A stretch of 64,000 nt of DNA. It comes from Amycolatopsis sp. DSM 110486. GTDB lineage: Bacteria > Actinomycetota > Actinomycetes > Mycobacteriales > Pseudonocardiaceae. Under the pieces are notes generated by a model that was given only the letters and a program-made list of their open reading frames with translations, was not told where the DNA came from and searched no databases. This document shows positions 55,394 to 64,000 of the stretch, piece by piece (position 1 is the stretch's first letter; the number at the start of each line of letters is the position of its first letter). Location: positions 5,660,001 through 5,724,000 of the forward strand of contig NZ_CP080519.1 in the NCBI RefSeq assembly GCF_019468465.1, in the 5' to 3' direction. Made by a program: the position numbers and the translations under genes.

Positions 55394-56310
55394 CCGGCGC
55401 AACCGCGGCTGGGAGCCCTACGATCGGGAGCGTGACCGAGTCCCTCGCCTCGCCCGAAGAGCTCACCGCCGCGCTCGACGCCACCGGGTACCTCGCCGAC
55501 GAGGGACTGGCGACAGCCGGGTTCCTCGCCCTGCGCCTGCGCCGCCCGTTGTTCTGCGAAGGCGAACCCGGGACGGGCAAGACGTCGCTGGCGCTGGCGC
55601 TCTCCGCCGCGCTCGACCTGCCGCTCGTGCGCTTGCAGTGCCACGAGGGCATCGACGCCGCGCAGGCCCTGTACGAATGGGACTTCCCCCGCCAGCTCCT
55701 GCACCTGCGCGCCCTCGAAGCCTCCGACGGGGGCCGCCTCGACGCCGAGACGGCCGAGCGCTCGCTCTACACCGAGCGGTTCCTGCTCGCGCGCCCGCTG
55801 CTGCAGGCCCTGACCACCGCGCCGTGCGTGCTGCTCGTCGACGAGATCGACCGCGCCGACGACGAGTTCGAAGCGTTCCTGCTGCAGCTGCTCGACGACT
55901 ACACCGTCACGATCCCCGAGTACGGCGAGGTCCGCGCCGAGCAGCCGCCGCTCGTCGTGCTCACCTCCAACCGCACGCGCGAGGTCCACGACGCCCTCAA
56001 GCGCCGCTGCCTCTACCACTGGCTCGAGCACCCCGACCTCGCCCGCGAGATCACCATCCTGCGTCGCCGCATCCCCGGCATCGGCGAAACCCTCGCCCGC
56101 CAGGTCGCCGACGCCGTCCACCGCCTCCGCGCCATGGACCTGCTCAAACCCCCGGGCGTCGCCGAATCCCTCGACTGGGCCCGCGCCCTCCTCGCCCTCG
56201 ACCGCGACGAGCTCGACGCCGCCACCGCGGCCCGCACCCTCGGCGCGGTCCTCAAGTACAGCGAGGACATGGACCGCGTGCGCGCCAAACTGGACACGCT
56301 CTTCTCCTGA
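55390..56310 (+). CDS. MoxR-type AAA ATPase, CoxD-like, 306 aa
   Basis: Walker A GEPGTGKTSLALAL is near residue 60 and Walker B VLLVDEIDRADDEFEAFLL near residue 155, with sensor 1 in VLTSNRTREVHDALKRRCLYHW. Such ATPases work with a VWA partner in CO-dehydrogenase-like maturation, where CoxD helps build the Cu or S part of the active site. The partner VWA gene is 878 bp downstream. ATG 55390 overlaps the previous stop; GTG 55432 is a possible later start. Confidence 0.88.
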   Translation: MTGATAAGSPTIGSVTESLASPEELTAALDATGYLADEGLATAGFLALRLRRPLFCEGEPGTGKTSLALALSAALDLPLVRLQCHEGIDAAQALYEWDFPRQLLHLRALEASDGGRLDAETAERSLYTERFLLARPLLQALTTAPCVLLVDEIDRADDEFEAFLLQLLDDYTVTIPEYGEVRAEQPPLVVLTSNRTREVHDALKRRCLYHWLEHPDLAREITILRRRIPGIGETLARQVADAVHRLRAMDLLKPPGVAESLDWARALLALDRDELDAATAARTLGAVLKYSEDMDRVRAKLDTLFS

Positions 56311-56449
56311 CACCGCCCGCCCGCCTGCCCGCTCGCCGGGGTGCTCGGCGGCGGCGATGCCGGCTCGCGCACGGTCACCTCCACACGCCGCCCGCCAGGC
56401 GGTGCGCGGCGGCGGTGACCCCCGCACGGCGCAAGGCCGGCGATTTTCC

Positions 56450-56680
56450 TGCCGCACCCCGTGCCGACTGCCTCGGCGCAGCGCTCGAACAGCGCCGGCG
56501 CCGCCTGCCGCGTTGGGTGGCGCCACCTGGTGATGCCGCGCGAAGCGGTTAGCGCTGTTCCGCGAGGGCGGCGTTGTTGTTCTGCCCCGCCCGAACGTCG
56601 ACTGCGCTGGCGCGGCGCTCGAACAGTGCCGGGGCCGCCTGCCACGTTAAGTGGCGCCGCGCGGTGGTGCTCGCGCGAGG
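56450..56680. repeat. Two imperfect direct repeats of about 95 bp, 134 bp apart, in an 877 bp gap
   Basis: The sequence around 56453-56550 (GCGCTCGAACAGCGCCGG, CCGCCTGCCGCGTT, GTGGCGCC) recurs at about 56586-56684 (GCGCTCGAACAGTGCCGG, CCGCCTGCCACGTT, GTGGCGCC). On the minus strand both read a related peptide (RQAAPALFERCAEAV and WQAAPALFERRASAV), hinting at a duplicated gene remnant. No full gene is visible in 56311-57187. Confidence 0.55.
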
Positions 56681-56841
56681 CGAGGAGCAGCTATCTGTGG
56701 CACCACCGTTCCGGGAACGTGGTGCAGCACTTGCCCGATCAGTCCACTGTGGACCCCAGGTTAATTGCGTTGACCGGACCACTACCCGCGAGTCATGCTT
56801 TTCCCATCACCGCGACAGAAGCAGCCGAGAGGAGGAAGACC

Positions 56842-56892
56842 GTGCGGATGACCGAGATCGATCGCGCAGCCGCGGTCTTCCCCGTGCTCTGA
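56842..56892 (+). CDS. Possible 16-codon small ORF with a strong ribosome binding site
   Basis: GAGAGGAGGAAG (56827-56838) lies at ideal distance from GTG 56842 (or ATG 56848). The product would be VRMTEIDRAAAVFPVL. TTGACC (56774-56779) could be a -35 for a promoter just upstream. It may be a leader peptide or chance; nothing identifies it. Confidence 0.25.
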   Translation: MRMTEIDRAAAVFPVL

Positions 56893-57187
56893 CCTGGCAG
56901 CCGACCGGTACTGATACCCCGGCACCGAACTCCGGCACCGAAACGGCCCTGCCCCACGCCGACCGCGCCAACCGCGGCATTGAAGCGCGTAACCGCACCC
57001 CAGAACCACCAGCACCCGAAGCTCTCGATCTTTCCCCAAGCCTCCGTGCGCCCGCCCTCCCGCTACCTTGGGCGGTCGCTGCGCGGAGCCGCCGAGCGCG
57101 CGCGTCGTCCCGGGGGAGGGGCGGCGTGCGCGCCCGCGCGTGGCAGGCGAAATCCCGCCGCGGGCGAAACCGTTGCACAATGGGGGC

Positions 57188-58303
57188 ATGGACACCGAGG
57201 TCGCCGATCCGCTGGCCGGGTTTGCCGGGTTCGCGGCGGCCCTGCGAGAGGCGGGCGTGGCGTGCGATGCGCGCCGCGTGCAGGCGTACCTGGCGGCCGT
57301 CGCGGAGGTGGACATCGCGGAGCCCACGCAGCTGTACTGGGCCGGCCGGCTCACGCTGTGCTCCGATCCCGACGACCTGCCGCGCTACGAAGAAGCGTTC
57401 GCCCGCTGGTTCGACGGCGACGAGACCCGCCGCGGCACCCAGGCCGCCCCCGCGCAGAAGCGCGCCCGCATCGCGCCGCTGACCTCCGACACCGGCGGCA
57501 GCGGCGAAAGCGACGAAGAGCCCGACAGTCTCAAAGTCGCCGCCAGTGACCACGAAGTGTTGCGCCACCGCGACCTCGCCGAGCTCACCAAGGCCGAGCG
57601 CGAGCACCTGCGCGAGCTCCTGGCCACCCTCAAACCGGTTCCGCCGCAACGTCGGGCGGCGCGCCGCCGCCCCGCCCACCGCGGCCGGCTGGACCCCGCC
57701 CGCACGCTGCGCGCCATGCTCGCCGACGGCGGCGAACCCATCCGCCTCATCCACAGCCGCCGCGGTACTCGCCCGCGGAAAACGGTGCTGCTCATCGACG
57801 TCTCCGGTTCGATGAGCCCCTACGCCGACGCGTTACTGCGCTTCGCCCACGTGCTCACCAGGTCCGCGCCGGCCAGCGTCGAAGTCTTCACCCTCGGCAC
57901 GCGCATGACGCGGGTGTCGCGCCAGCTGCGGCAGCGCGACCCGGAGCAGGCCATGCTCGCCGCCGGCAACGCGGTGCCCGATTTCGCCGGTGGCACGCGC
58001 CTCGGCGAGACGCTTCGGGTGTTCCTCGACCGCTGGGGTCAGCGCGGCATCGCGCGCCGCTCCGTGGTCACCGTGTTCTCCGACGGCTGGGAACGCGGCG
58101 ACGTGATGCTGCTGTCCGAGCAGCTCGGCAGGCTGCGCCGGCTCGCGCACGCCGTATTCTGGGTTAATCCGCACGCGGGGCGGGAAGGGTACGCTCCGGT
58201 CCAGTCGGGCATCGTGGCCGCCTTGCCCCACATCGACCGGTTGCTGGCCGGGCACAGCCTGGCGACGTTGGAACGATTGCTCGGGGAGATTGCCGATGCG
58301 TGA
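57188..58303 (+). CDS. VWA-domain protein, CoxE-like, 371 aa
   Basis: The MIDAS motif DVSGSMS lies near residue 204 in KTVLLIDVSGSMSPYADALLRF, with a second MIDAS residue in FAGGTRLGETLRVFL near residue 265 and SDGWERGDV near 298. The N-terminal 180 residues are helical and charged. CoxE-type proteins act with the CoxD ATPase during maturation of CO-dehydrogenase-like enzymes. CACAAT (57176-57181) ends 6 nt before the ATG, suggesting a leaderless start. The gene overlaps the next by 8 nt. Confidence 0.88.
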   Translation: MDTEVADPLAGFAGFAAALREAGVACDARRVQAYLAAVAEVDIAEPTQLYWAGRLTLCSDPDDLPRYEEAFARWFDGDETRRGTQAAPAQKRARIAPLTSDTGGSGESDEEPDSLKVAASDHEVLRHRDLAELTKAEREHLRELLATLKPVPPQRRAARRRPAHRGRLDPARTLRAMLADGGEPIRLIHSRRGTRPRKTVLLIDVSGSMSPYADALLRFAHVLTRSAPASVEVFTLGTRMTRVSRQLRQRDPEQAMLAAGNAVPDFAGGTRLGETLRVFLDRWGQRGIARRSVVTVFSDGWERGDVMLLSEQLGRLRRLAHAVFWVNPHAGREGYAPVQSGIVAALPHIDRLLAGHSLATLERLLGEIADA

Positions 58304-59408
58304 CGTACTGGACGACGTGTACCGCCGCTGGCTGGCGGGCGAGACGGTGGGCCTGGGCACGGTGGTGGCCACGTTCTCGTCGGCGCCGCGGTCACCGGGT
58401 GCGTCGATGGTGGTGGCGCCGGACGGCACCGTGGCCGGCAGCGTGTCCGGCGGGTGCGTCGAGGGTGCCGTGTACGAGCTGGCCCAGGACGTGGTCACCG
58501 ACCGCAAGCCCGTGCTGCAGCGCTACGGCGTGACCGACGACGACGCCTTCGCCGTGGGCCTGACCTGCGGCGGGATCATCGACATCTACGTGGAGCACCT
58601 CGACCGCGAGTCGATGCCGGAGCTGGACCAGGTCGTGGCCTCGGTGCGCAGCGGCGAGCCCGTGGCCATTGTCACGATCGTCGAGCACGAGACGCCCGGC
58701 CTGGTCGGCGAGCGCATGATCGTGTGGCCGGACCGCGTCGAGGGTTCGCTCGGCTCTTCGCGCATGGACGACGCAGTGGCCGACGACGCGCGCGGCCTGC
58801 TGGCCAGCGGCCGCACCGGCACCCTGCGCTACGGGCCGGATGGCCAGCGTCGCGGCGAGGGCATGGCGGTGTTCGTGAACTCGTTCGAACCGCCGCCGCG
58901 GCTGCTCGTGTTCGGCGCCATCGACTTCGCCGCCGCCATGGCGCGCATGGGCGCCTACCTCGGCTACCAGGTCACGGTGTGCGACGCGCGGCCCGTGTTC
59001 GCCACCAGCAGCCGCTTCCCCGACGCGCACGAGGTCGTGGTCGACTGGCCCCACCGCTACCTCGCCGCCGAGGCCGAGGCCGGCCGCATCGACAGCCGCA
59101 CCGCGATCGCCGTGCTCACGCACGACCCGAAGTTCGACGTGCCGCTGCTGGAGATCGCGCTGCGGCTCGACGTCGGCTACGTCGGCGCCATGGGCTCGCG
59201 CAAGACCCACGACGACCGGTTCTCCCGGCTGCGCGAAGCCGGCATCACCGAGCCGGAGCTGGAGCGGCTCTCGTCGCCGATCGGCCTGGACCTGGGTGCG
59301 CGCACGCCCGAGGAGACCGCCGTGTCGATCGCGGCGGAGATCATTTCGCTGCGCTGGAGCGGAACCGGACGACGATTGGCCGCTCTGTCCGGCCGGATCC
59401 ACAACTGA
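58296..59408 (+). CDS. XdhC/CoxF-family molybdenum cofactor insertion protein, 370 aa
   Basis: The N-terminal XdhC/CoxI domain (GLGTVVATFSSAPRSPGASMVV, GSVSGGCVEGAVYE, GLTCGGIIDIYVE with its Cys) is followed by a Rossmann domain (RLLVFGAIDFAAAMARMGAYLGYQVTVCDARPVFA, then VGAMGSRKTHDDRFSRLREAG). XdhC binds Mo cofactor and passes a sulfurated form to the apo-enzyme. ATG at 58296 lies inside the end of the VWA gene. A terminator follows. Confidence 0.92.
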   Translation: MRDVLDDVYRRWLAGETVGLGTVVATFSSAPRSPGASMVVAPDGTVAGSVSGGCVEGAVYELAQDVVTDRKPVLQRYGVTDDDAFAVGLTCGGIIDIYVEHLDRESMPELDQVVASVRSGEPVAIVTIVEHETPGLVGERMIVWPDRVEGSLGSSRMDDAVADDARGLLASGRTGTLRYGPDGQRRGEGMAVFVNSFEPPPRLLVFGAIDFAAAMARMGAYLGYQVTVCDARPVFATSSRFPDAHEVVVDWPHRYLAAEAEAGRIDSRTAIAVLTHDPKFDVPLLEIALRLDVGYVGAMGSRKTHDDRFSRLREAGITEPELERLSSPIGLDLGARTPEETAVSIAAEIISLRWSGTGRRLAALSGRIHN

Positions 59409-59418
59409 GCGTTTTTCA

Positions 59419-59452
59419 GAAAGTCCCGCACGCCACGGTGTGCGGGACTTTC
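59419..59452 (+). terminator. Intrinsic terminator after the XdhC-type gene
   Basis: A perfect 13 bp stem, GAAAGTCCCGCAC (59419-59431) with GTGCGGGACTTTC (59440-59452), has an 8 nt loop and A/T at its base. It separates the maturation genes from the structural genes, so coxS needs its own promoter. Confidence 0.85.
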
Positions 59453-59460
59453 TCATGAGC

Positions 59461-59728
59461 CCGCACCTGCGGAGACAATAGCCTGTAAAATCCGCATCTG
59501 CAGTAAAAAATCCACTGTGGACCCGAATTTGCGGTGAATCACGAGCAATTCTCAAGCGACTCGACGCGCAGTGGGCGAATGACCGGAAATCCCCTTGCCC
59601 AGGCAGAAGTCGACCATGTCGCGACCGTCCATCTGAGACTTGGGTGAGTTTTGCCGCCGGGTGGAAAAATCACTCTAACGGAGGTCCGCATTTGCGGAAT
59701 GGCCCTGCGCATAAGCGTGCAGATGCGG
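59461..59728. promoter_or_regulatory. Five CCGCA-NN-TGCGG sites in two 31 bp-phased groups upstream of coxS
   Basis: Sites: CCGCACCTGCGG (59461-59472), CCGCATCTGCAG (59492-59503), CCGAATTTGCGG (59523-59534), CCGCATTTGCGG (59686-59697) and, on the other strand, CCGCATCTGCAC (59717-59728). Starts within each group are exactly 31 bp apart, about three helical turns, so bound proteins would lie on one face. The 475 bp gap 59409-59883 contains no gene and is A/T-richer than its surroundings. The binding protein is unknown. Confidence 0.7.
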
Positions 59729-59883
59729 GAGCACGGCCCGGATGTACGACATCAGGACTTGTCCGCGCGCGAGAGGAGTAGCAGGCTCGCCTGTGAGGCC
59801 GATCACGATCGACCTTGGCCGTTCCCGAACCGGCCCGCCGGCCCCACCCGGGTCAGGCGGGCATTTGCTCTTGGAGGCCTTTG

Positions 59884-60399
59884 ATGCGCATCACCGTCAC
59901 CGTCGACGGCACGAAGTACACCGATGAGGTGGAGCCCCGCACACTTCTTGTCCATTACCTGCGGGAACGCGTCGGGAAGGTGGGCACGGTCGTCGGCTGC
60001 GACACGAGCAACTGCGGCGCGTGCACCGTCCACCTCGACGGTCATAGCGTGAAGTCCTGCTCCGTGCTCGCCGTCCAGGCCGACGGCAGCGAGGTCACCA
60101 CCGTCGAAGGGCTCGCCCGCGACGGGCAGCTCCACCCCGTGCAGAAGGCGTTCCGCGACAACCACGCCCTGCAGTGCGGGTTCTGCACGCCCGGCATGAT
60201 CATGGCGTCGATCGACCTGCTGGCCGACAACCCCGACCCCGACGAGAAGGCCGTGCGCGAAGGCCTCGAAGGAAATCTCTGCCGCTGCACCGGGTACCAG
60301 AACATCGTGCGCGCAGTGCGCGACGCCGCGCACCACATGAGCCCGGGCGCCGGACCCGAGGCCGAGCAGATCAAGCACGTCGGCGTGGGTGGTGAGTGA
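59884..60399 (+). CDS. coxS: CO dehydrogenase-like small subunit, 2x[2Fe-2S], 171 aa
   Basis: Plant-type cluster ligands are in [16 protein letters not shown] near residues 40-55 and the second cluster in [11 protein letters not shown] near residue 99 and CRCTGYQNI near residue 134. It carries electrons from the Mo site to FAD in the M subunit. The order S-L-M is that of form II CO-dehydrogenase-like enzymes. ATG 59884 follows TTGGAGGCC. It overlaps coxL by 1 nt. Confidence 0.93.
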   Translation: MRITVTVDGTKYTDEVEPRTLLVHYLRERVGKVGTVVGCDTSNCGACTVHLDGHSVKSCSVLAVQADGSEVTTVEGLARDGQLHPVQKAFRDNHALQCGFCTPGMIMASIDLLADNPDPDEKAVREGLEGNLCRCTGYQNIVRAVRDAAHHMSPGAGPEAEQIKHVGVGGE

Positions 60400-62837
60400 T
60401 GACCGCGACCATTGAGCCGGAAGTCGGAAAATCCCGTCTCCGCAAGGAAGACGAGCGGCTGATCACCGGCCGCACGCGCTGGACCGACAACATCGTGCTG
60501 CCGGGCATGCTGCACCTCGCCGTGCTGCGCAGCCCGATGGCGCACGCGAAGATCGTGTCCCTGGACGTTTCGGCGGCCAAGGACTCACCCGGCGTCGTCG
60601 CGGTCTACACCGCGAAGGACCTGGACCCGGACGGCTCGATCGGCATGCCGTGCGCGTGGCCGATCACGCCGGACATGAAGGCGCCGCGCCGGCCGGTCCT
60701 GGCGGACGGCCAGGTCAACTTCGCCGGTGAAGGCATCGCGGTGGTGGTCGCGCGCTCCGCGGCCGAAGCTCACGACGCGCTCGAAGCGATCGACGTCGAG
60801 TACGACGAGCTGCCCGTGGTCCTCGACATGGAGGCCGCGCTCGCCGAGGGCGCGCCGCTCGTGCACGAGGACCTCGGCACCAACAAGAACGCGTTCTGGG
60901 TCTTCGACTCGGGTGAAGCGGGTACCGGCGGCAGCGTCGAGGACGCCATCTCGTCGTCGGAGATCGTGGTCAAGCGCCGCTTCCGCCAGCAGCGGCTGGT
61001 ACCGGCGTTCATGGAGCCGCGCGCGTGCGTGGTCGACCCGACGGGCGCGCAGCTCACGATGTGGTCGGCTACGCAGATCCCGCACATTCTGCGGGTGATG
61101 ACGGCGCTGACGCTGGGCATCCCGGAGCACAAATTGCGTGTGATCGCCCCCGACGTCGGCGGCGGTTTCGGCGGCAAGATCGGTGTGCTGCCGGAAGAGA
61201 TGATGACCGTGCTGATCGCGCAGAAACTCGGCAAGCCGGTGAAGTGGAACGAGTCCCGGTCCGAGACGATGGTCACCGCACATCACGGCCGCGACCAGAT
61301 CCAGGACATCACGATCTCCGCCAACGCCGACGGCACTGTCACGGGGCTCAAGGTCGAACTGCTTGCCGACATGGGCGCCTACAACGGACTCGTCGGTCCC
61401 GGGGTGCCGATCCTCGGCGCGTTCATGTTCAACGCCATCTACAAGTTCCCGGCGTACCACTTCGCCTGCACGAACGTGTTCACCACCACGACGATCACCG
61501 ACGCCTACCGTGGTGCCGGGCGGCCGGAGGCGACGTTCGGGGTCGAGCGGATCATGGACGAGCTCGCCGACGAGCTCGGCATGGACCCGATGGAGCTGCG
61601 CGAGAAGAACTGGATCAAGCACGAGGAGTTCCCGTTCACCACGGTGGCCGGGCTGACCTACGACTCGGGCAACTACGAGGCGGCCACCGCGAAGGCCAAG
61701 GAGCTCTTCGACTACGACGGCCTGCGGCGCGAGCAGGCGCAGCGACGTGAATCGAACGACCCGGTGCAGCTCGGCATCGGCATCTCCACGTTCACGGAGA
61801 TGTGCGGCCTCGCGCCGTCGCGGGTGCTCGGCTCGCTGGACTACGGGGCCGGTGGCTGGGAGTACGCGTCGATGCGCATGCTGCCGACCGGCAAGGTCGA
61901 GGTCACCAGCGGCGCCTCCGCGCACGGCCAGGGGCACGAGACGGCGTGGAGCCAGATCGTGGCCGACCAGCTGGGCGTCCCGTTCGAGGATGTCGAGATC
62001 CTGCACGGCGACACGCAGTCCTCGCACAAGGGCATGGACACCTACGGCTCGCGTTCGCTGGTGGTCGGCGGCGTCGCCGTCATCAAGGCCGCCGAGAAGG
62101 TGATCGCGAAGGCCAAGCCGATCGCCGCGCACATGCTCGAGTGCGCCGAGGACGACCTCGAGTTCGCGGGTGGCAAGTTCACCGTGAAGGGCACGGACTC
62201 GTCGACGACGCTGCAGGACGTCGCGCTCGCTGTGTTCGCCGCGCACGACCTGCCGGATGGGATCGAGCCGTCACTCGACTCCGACGCCACGTTCGACCCG
62301 GAGAACTTCTCGTTCCCGCACGGCACGCACCTGTGCGCGGCCGAAGTGGACACGGAGACGGGCAGCATCAAGCTGCGCTCGTACGTGTGCGTGGACGACG
62401 TCGGTGTGGCGGTGAACCCGCTGATCGTCGAAGGCCAGGTGCACGGCGGGCTCGCGCAGGGCATTGCGCAGGCGCTGTTCGAGGAGGCCGTGCACGACGA
62501 GAGCGGCACGCTCACCACAGGCACGTTCGCCGACTACCTGCTGCCGTCGGCGGCCGACCTGCCCTCGTTCACGACGGCGCGGACCGAAACGCCGTCGACC
62601 ACGAACCCGTTGGGCGCCAAGGGCGTCGGCGAGGCGGGCACGATCGCCTCGACGCCGGCGGTGGTCAACGCGGTGATCGACGCCGTGCGCCACTTCGGCG
62701 TGAACGACATCGAGATGCCGCTGACGCCGATGCGCGTGTGGCACGCCGTCCAGCACGGAACCACGGACGCCGGGGGAGCCGGCTCGGAGGCCGGTGGCGG
62801 CCTCGGTTCGATCGACACCTCCGGAGGTGCCCAGTGA
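60399..62837 (+). CDS. coxL: Form II CO dehydrogenase-like molybdenum hydroxylase large subunit, 812 aa
   Basis: Xanthine-oxidase-family Mo subunit. The active-site loop reads AYRGAGR (near residue 370), the form II version. The proven CO-oxidising form I has AYXCSFR with a Cys. [14 protein letters not shown] near residue 250, [11 protein letters not shown] near residue 508 and the catalytic Glu in GAKGVGEAG near residue 745 are all present. The natural substrate may be CO, a purine, or another aldehyde or heterocycle; it cannot be told from sequence. ATG 60399 overlaps coxS; GTG 60396 is an alternative. Follows an 800-residue family length. Confidence 0.92.
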   Translation: MTATIEPEVGKSRLRKEDERLITGRTRWTDNIVLPGMLHLAVLRSPMAHAKIVSLDVSAAKDSPGVVAVYTAKDLDPDGSIGMPCAWPITPDMKAPRRPVLADGQVNFAGEGIAVVVARSAAEAHDALEAIDVEYDELPVVLDMEAALAEGAPLVHEDLGTNKNAFWVFDSGEAGTGGSVEDAISSSEIVVKRRFRQQRLVPAFMEPRACVVDPTGAQLTMWSATQIPHILRVMTALTLGIPEHKLRVIAPDVGGGFGGKIGVLPEEMMTVLIAQKLGKPVKWNESRSETMVTAHHGRDQIQDITISANADGTVTGLKVELLADMGAYNGLVGPGVPILGAFMFNAIYKFPAYHFACTNVFTTTTITDAYRGAGRPEATFGVERIMDELADELGMDPMELREKNWIKHEEFPFTTVAGLTYDSGNYEAATAKAKELFDYDGLRREQAQRRESNDPVQLGIGISTFTEMCGLAPSRVLGSLDYGAGGWEYASMRMLPTGKVEVTSGASAHGQGHETAWSQIVADQLGVPFEDVEILHGDTQSSHKGMDTYGSRSLVVGGVAVIKAAEKVIAKAKPIAAHMLECAEDDLEFAGGKFTVKGTDSSTTLQDVALAVFAAHDLPDGIEPSLDSDATFDPENFSFPHGTHLCAAEVDTETGSIKLRSYVCVDDVGVAVNPLIVEGQVHGGLAQGIAQALFEEAVHDESGTLTTGTFADYLLPSAADLPSFTTARTETPSTTNPLGAKGVGEAGTIASTPAVVNAVIDAVRHFGVNDIEMPLTPMRVWHAVQHGTTDAGGAGSEAGGGLGSIDTSGGAQ

Positions 62838-63688
62838 TCCCGGCCCCGTTCGAGTACGTGGCTCCGTCCAGTGTCGACGAAGCCGTGCAGGCGCTCGCGG
62901 CGGCGGGCGAGGACGCCAAGGTGCTGGCGGGCGGGCAGAGCCTGCTGCCGGTGCTGCGGATGCGCCTCGCCGCGCCGAGCACGATCGTGGACCTCGGCAA
63001 GATCGCCGAGCTGCGCGGTGTGCGCGAGGACGGCGAAGCCCTCGTGATCGGCGCGATGACCACGCACTACGACGTGCAGCGCGACGCTTTGGTCGCCGAG
63101 CACGCTGCCCTGATCAAGGCGGCGACCGACACCGTGGCCGACCCGCAGGTGCGCCACCGGGGCACGTTCGGCGGCTCCATCGCGCACGCCGACCCGGCGG
63201 GCGATCTGCTGGCTCCGGTGCTCGCGCTCGACGCCTCGCTGGTGATCGCCGGGCCCAACGGGCGGCGCACGCTCGGCGCGGCGGAGTTCTTCCAGGACTT
63301 CTTCACCACCGCGCTGGCGCCCGACGAGCTGCTCGTCGAGGTGCGGCTGCCCAAGCACACGGGTTGGCGCGCGCACTACGAGAAGTTCAACCGGGTGGCG
63401 CAGGCGTGGTCGATGGTCGCCGTCGCGGCCACCGTCCGCACCGAGGGCGGTGTGATCGAGGAGGCCCGCGTGGCGCTCACGAACATGGGCTCGACGCCTG
63501 TGCGGGCCGTCGCCGTGGAGCAAGCGTTGGTGGGCGCTTCGGCGAACGCCGACGTGATCCGCGCGGCCGCCGCGCACGCCGCCGACGGCACGAACCCGGC
63601 AGCGGACGGCAACTCCGACGTCGAGTACCGGCAGCACCTCGCGCGGGTGCTCACGGGCCGTGCCCTGACGGCTGCTGTCGGAGCCTGA
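62834..63688 (+). CDS. coxM: CO dehydrogenase-like FAD-binding medium subunit, 284 aa
   Basis: FAD-binding motifs AGGQSLLPVLRMRLAAP near residue 33 and the TxGGxxxxxDPxxD type GTFGGSIAHADPAGD near residue 110 are clear, with the CO-deh_flav_C domain after about residue 175. It hands electrons from CoxS to a respiratory acceptor. GTG 62834 overlaps the coxL stop by 4 nt. Confidence 0.93.
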   Translation: MIPAPFEYVAPSSVDEAVQALAAAGEDAKVLAGGQSLLPVLRMRLAAPSTIVDLGKIAELRGVREDGEALVIGAMTTHYDVQRDALVAEHAALIKAATDTVADPQVRHRGTFGGSIAHADPAGDLLAPVLALDASLVIAGPNGRRTLGAAEFFQDFFTTALAPDELLVEVRLPKHTGWRAHYEKFNRVAQAWSMVAVAATVRTEGGVIEEARVALTNMGSTPVRAVAVEQALVGASANADVIRAAAAHAADGTNPAADGNSDVEYRQHLARVLTGRALTAAVGA

Positions 63689-63693
63689 TGTCC

Positions 63694-63739
63694 ATGAGGC
63701 CCACCTTTCGACCGCCGACGGTCGTAAGGTGGGCCTCAT
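63694..63739. terminator. Long hairpin between coxM and the CoxG-like gene
   Basis: A stem of 21 pairs with one mismatch (63694-63714 with 63719-63739) and a CCGA loop follows the coxM stop by 5 nt. It may terminate most transcripts or stabilise the upstream mRNA, lowering expression of the next gene. Confidence 0.7.
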
Positions 63740-63785
63740 CGGCTTCGGCCGAGACCGGCTTTGATGAAGGAGAGGAGGTCGGCCC

Positions 63786-64000
63786 GTGCGGCTCGACCAC
63801 GAATTCACCGTCCCAGCACCCCTCGAGGAGGTCTGGCAGGCCGTCATCGACCCCGAGCGCGTCGCCCCGTGCATGCCGGGGGCAGCGCTCACGAAGGTGG
63901 AAGGCGACTCCTTCACAGGCACGGTGAAGGTCAAGCTGGGCCCGATCTCGTTGCTGTACAAGGGCTCCGGCGAGTTCCTCGAAAAGGACGAAGCGGCCAG
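63786..64000 (+). CDS. coxG: CoxG-like SRPBCC protein, N-terminal 71 residues (continues past window)
   Basis: The start VRLDHEFTVPAPLEEVWQAVIDPERVAPCMPGAALTKVEGDSFTGTVKVKLGPI is that of CO dehydrogenase subunit G, a SRPBCC-fold protein that anchors the enzyme at the membrane. GTG 63786 follows GGAGAGGAGG (63768-63777). It runs off the window end. Confidence 0.9.
   Translation, partial: MRLDHEFTVPAPLEEVWQAVIDPERVAPCMPGAALTKVEGDSFTGTVKVKLGPISLLYKGSGEFLEKDEAA

Noticed and set aside
56742..59522. GTCCACTGTGGAC-like palindrome at 56742 and 59510, also in coding DNA near 50195
   Set aside because: It recurs in coding and non-coding sequence alike and fits common Ser-Thr-Val-Asp codons. Too few copies to call it a regulatory site.
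60399..62837. True (form I) aerobic CO dehydrogenase
   Set aside because: The active-site loop is AYRGAGR, not the Cys-containing AYXCSFR, and the gene order is S-L-M. CO oxidation is not shown by the sequence.

Overview
The window is high-GC DNA with frequent GTG starts, many 1-8 nt gene overlaps, an IdeR/DmdR-type iron box, Tat-type lipoproteins and several promoters with no room for a leader. This points to a filamentous actinomycete, most likely Pseudonocardiaceae and Amycolatopsis-like; that placement is inference from gene content. The window is chromosomal and mostly catabolic. No rRNA, tRNA, CRISPR array, prophage or transposase gene was found.

Layout. (1) 1-3788: end of an operon for gamma-glutamylated amines: glutamine-synthetase-like ligase (5' end outside the window), class-I amidotransferase-like hydrolase, aldehyde dehydrogenase, SDR. 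(2) 3938-12759: a small Cys-rich helical protein, then a tandem glycine riboswitch controlling gcvP-gcvT-gcvH-glyA-lipA-sdaA. This run cleaves glycine, joins the C1 unit to a second glycine to make serine, lipoylates GcvH and deaminates serine to pyruvate. (3) 12953-25506: mixed genes: ArsR-like and FadR-like regulators back to back, a class A PBP-like protein with an altered transpeptidase site, an O-methyltransferase, an iron-box-controlled orphan siderophore ATPase, a MocR regulator, a polytopic membrane protein, a ferredoxin reductase, a GNAT gene with a nonsense codon and a DUF2235 protein. Two inverted copies of an unusual structured repeat flank a non-coding 0.7 kb segment here. (4) 25765-35377: a non-phosphorylating L-fucose pathway (mutarotase, dehydrogenase, lactonase, fuconate dehydratase, second dehydrogenase, diketo-acid hydrolase) with a ribose-type ABC importer and a GntR regulator. 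(5) 35382-38089: SigD/ShbA-like sigma factor, two DUF202 proteins, a GtrA protein and a Cys-free HesB-like protein. (6) 38293-48293: glycerate kinase, hydroxyacid dehydrogenase and a GH36 alpha-galactosidase, divergent from a ROK regulator with a MalFG-type importer and a broken GH27 gene. A third repeat copy runs into the end of the glycerate kinase gene. (7) 48503-54621: beta-ketoadipate genes pcaIJ-F-HG-D-C-R, without pcaB. (8) 54614-64000: maturation genes and the coxS-L-M-G structural genes of a form II CO-dehydrogenase-like molybdenum hydroxylase, preceded by five CCGCA-NN-TGCGG sites, three and two of them at an exact 31 bp period.

Most noteworthy: the roughly 137 bp repeat family with compensatory changes in two hairpins; the 31 bp-phased operator array; gcvP, where the well-placed codon after the Shine-Dalgarno is ATC; the class A PBP in which SxxK, SxN and KTG are all altered; and two genes that look recently broken (GNAT, GH27).
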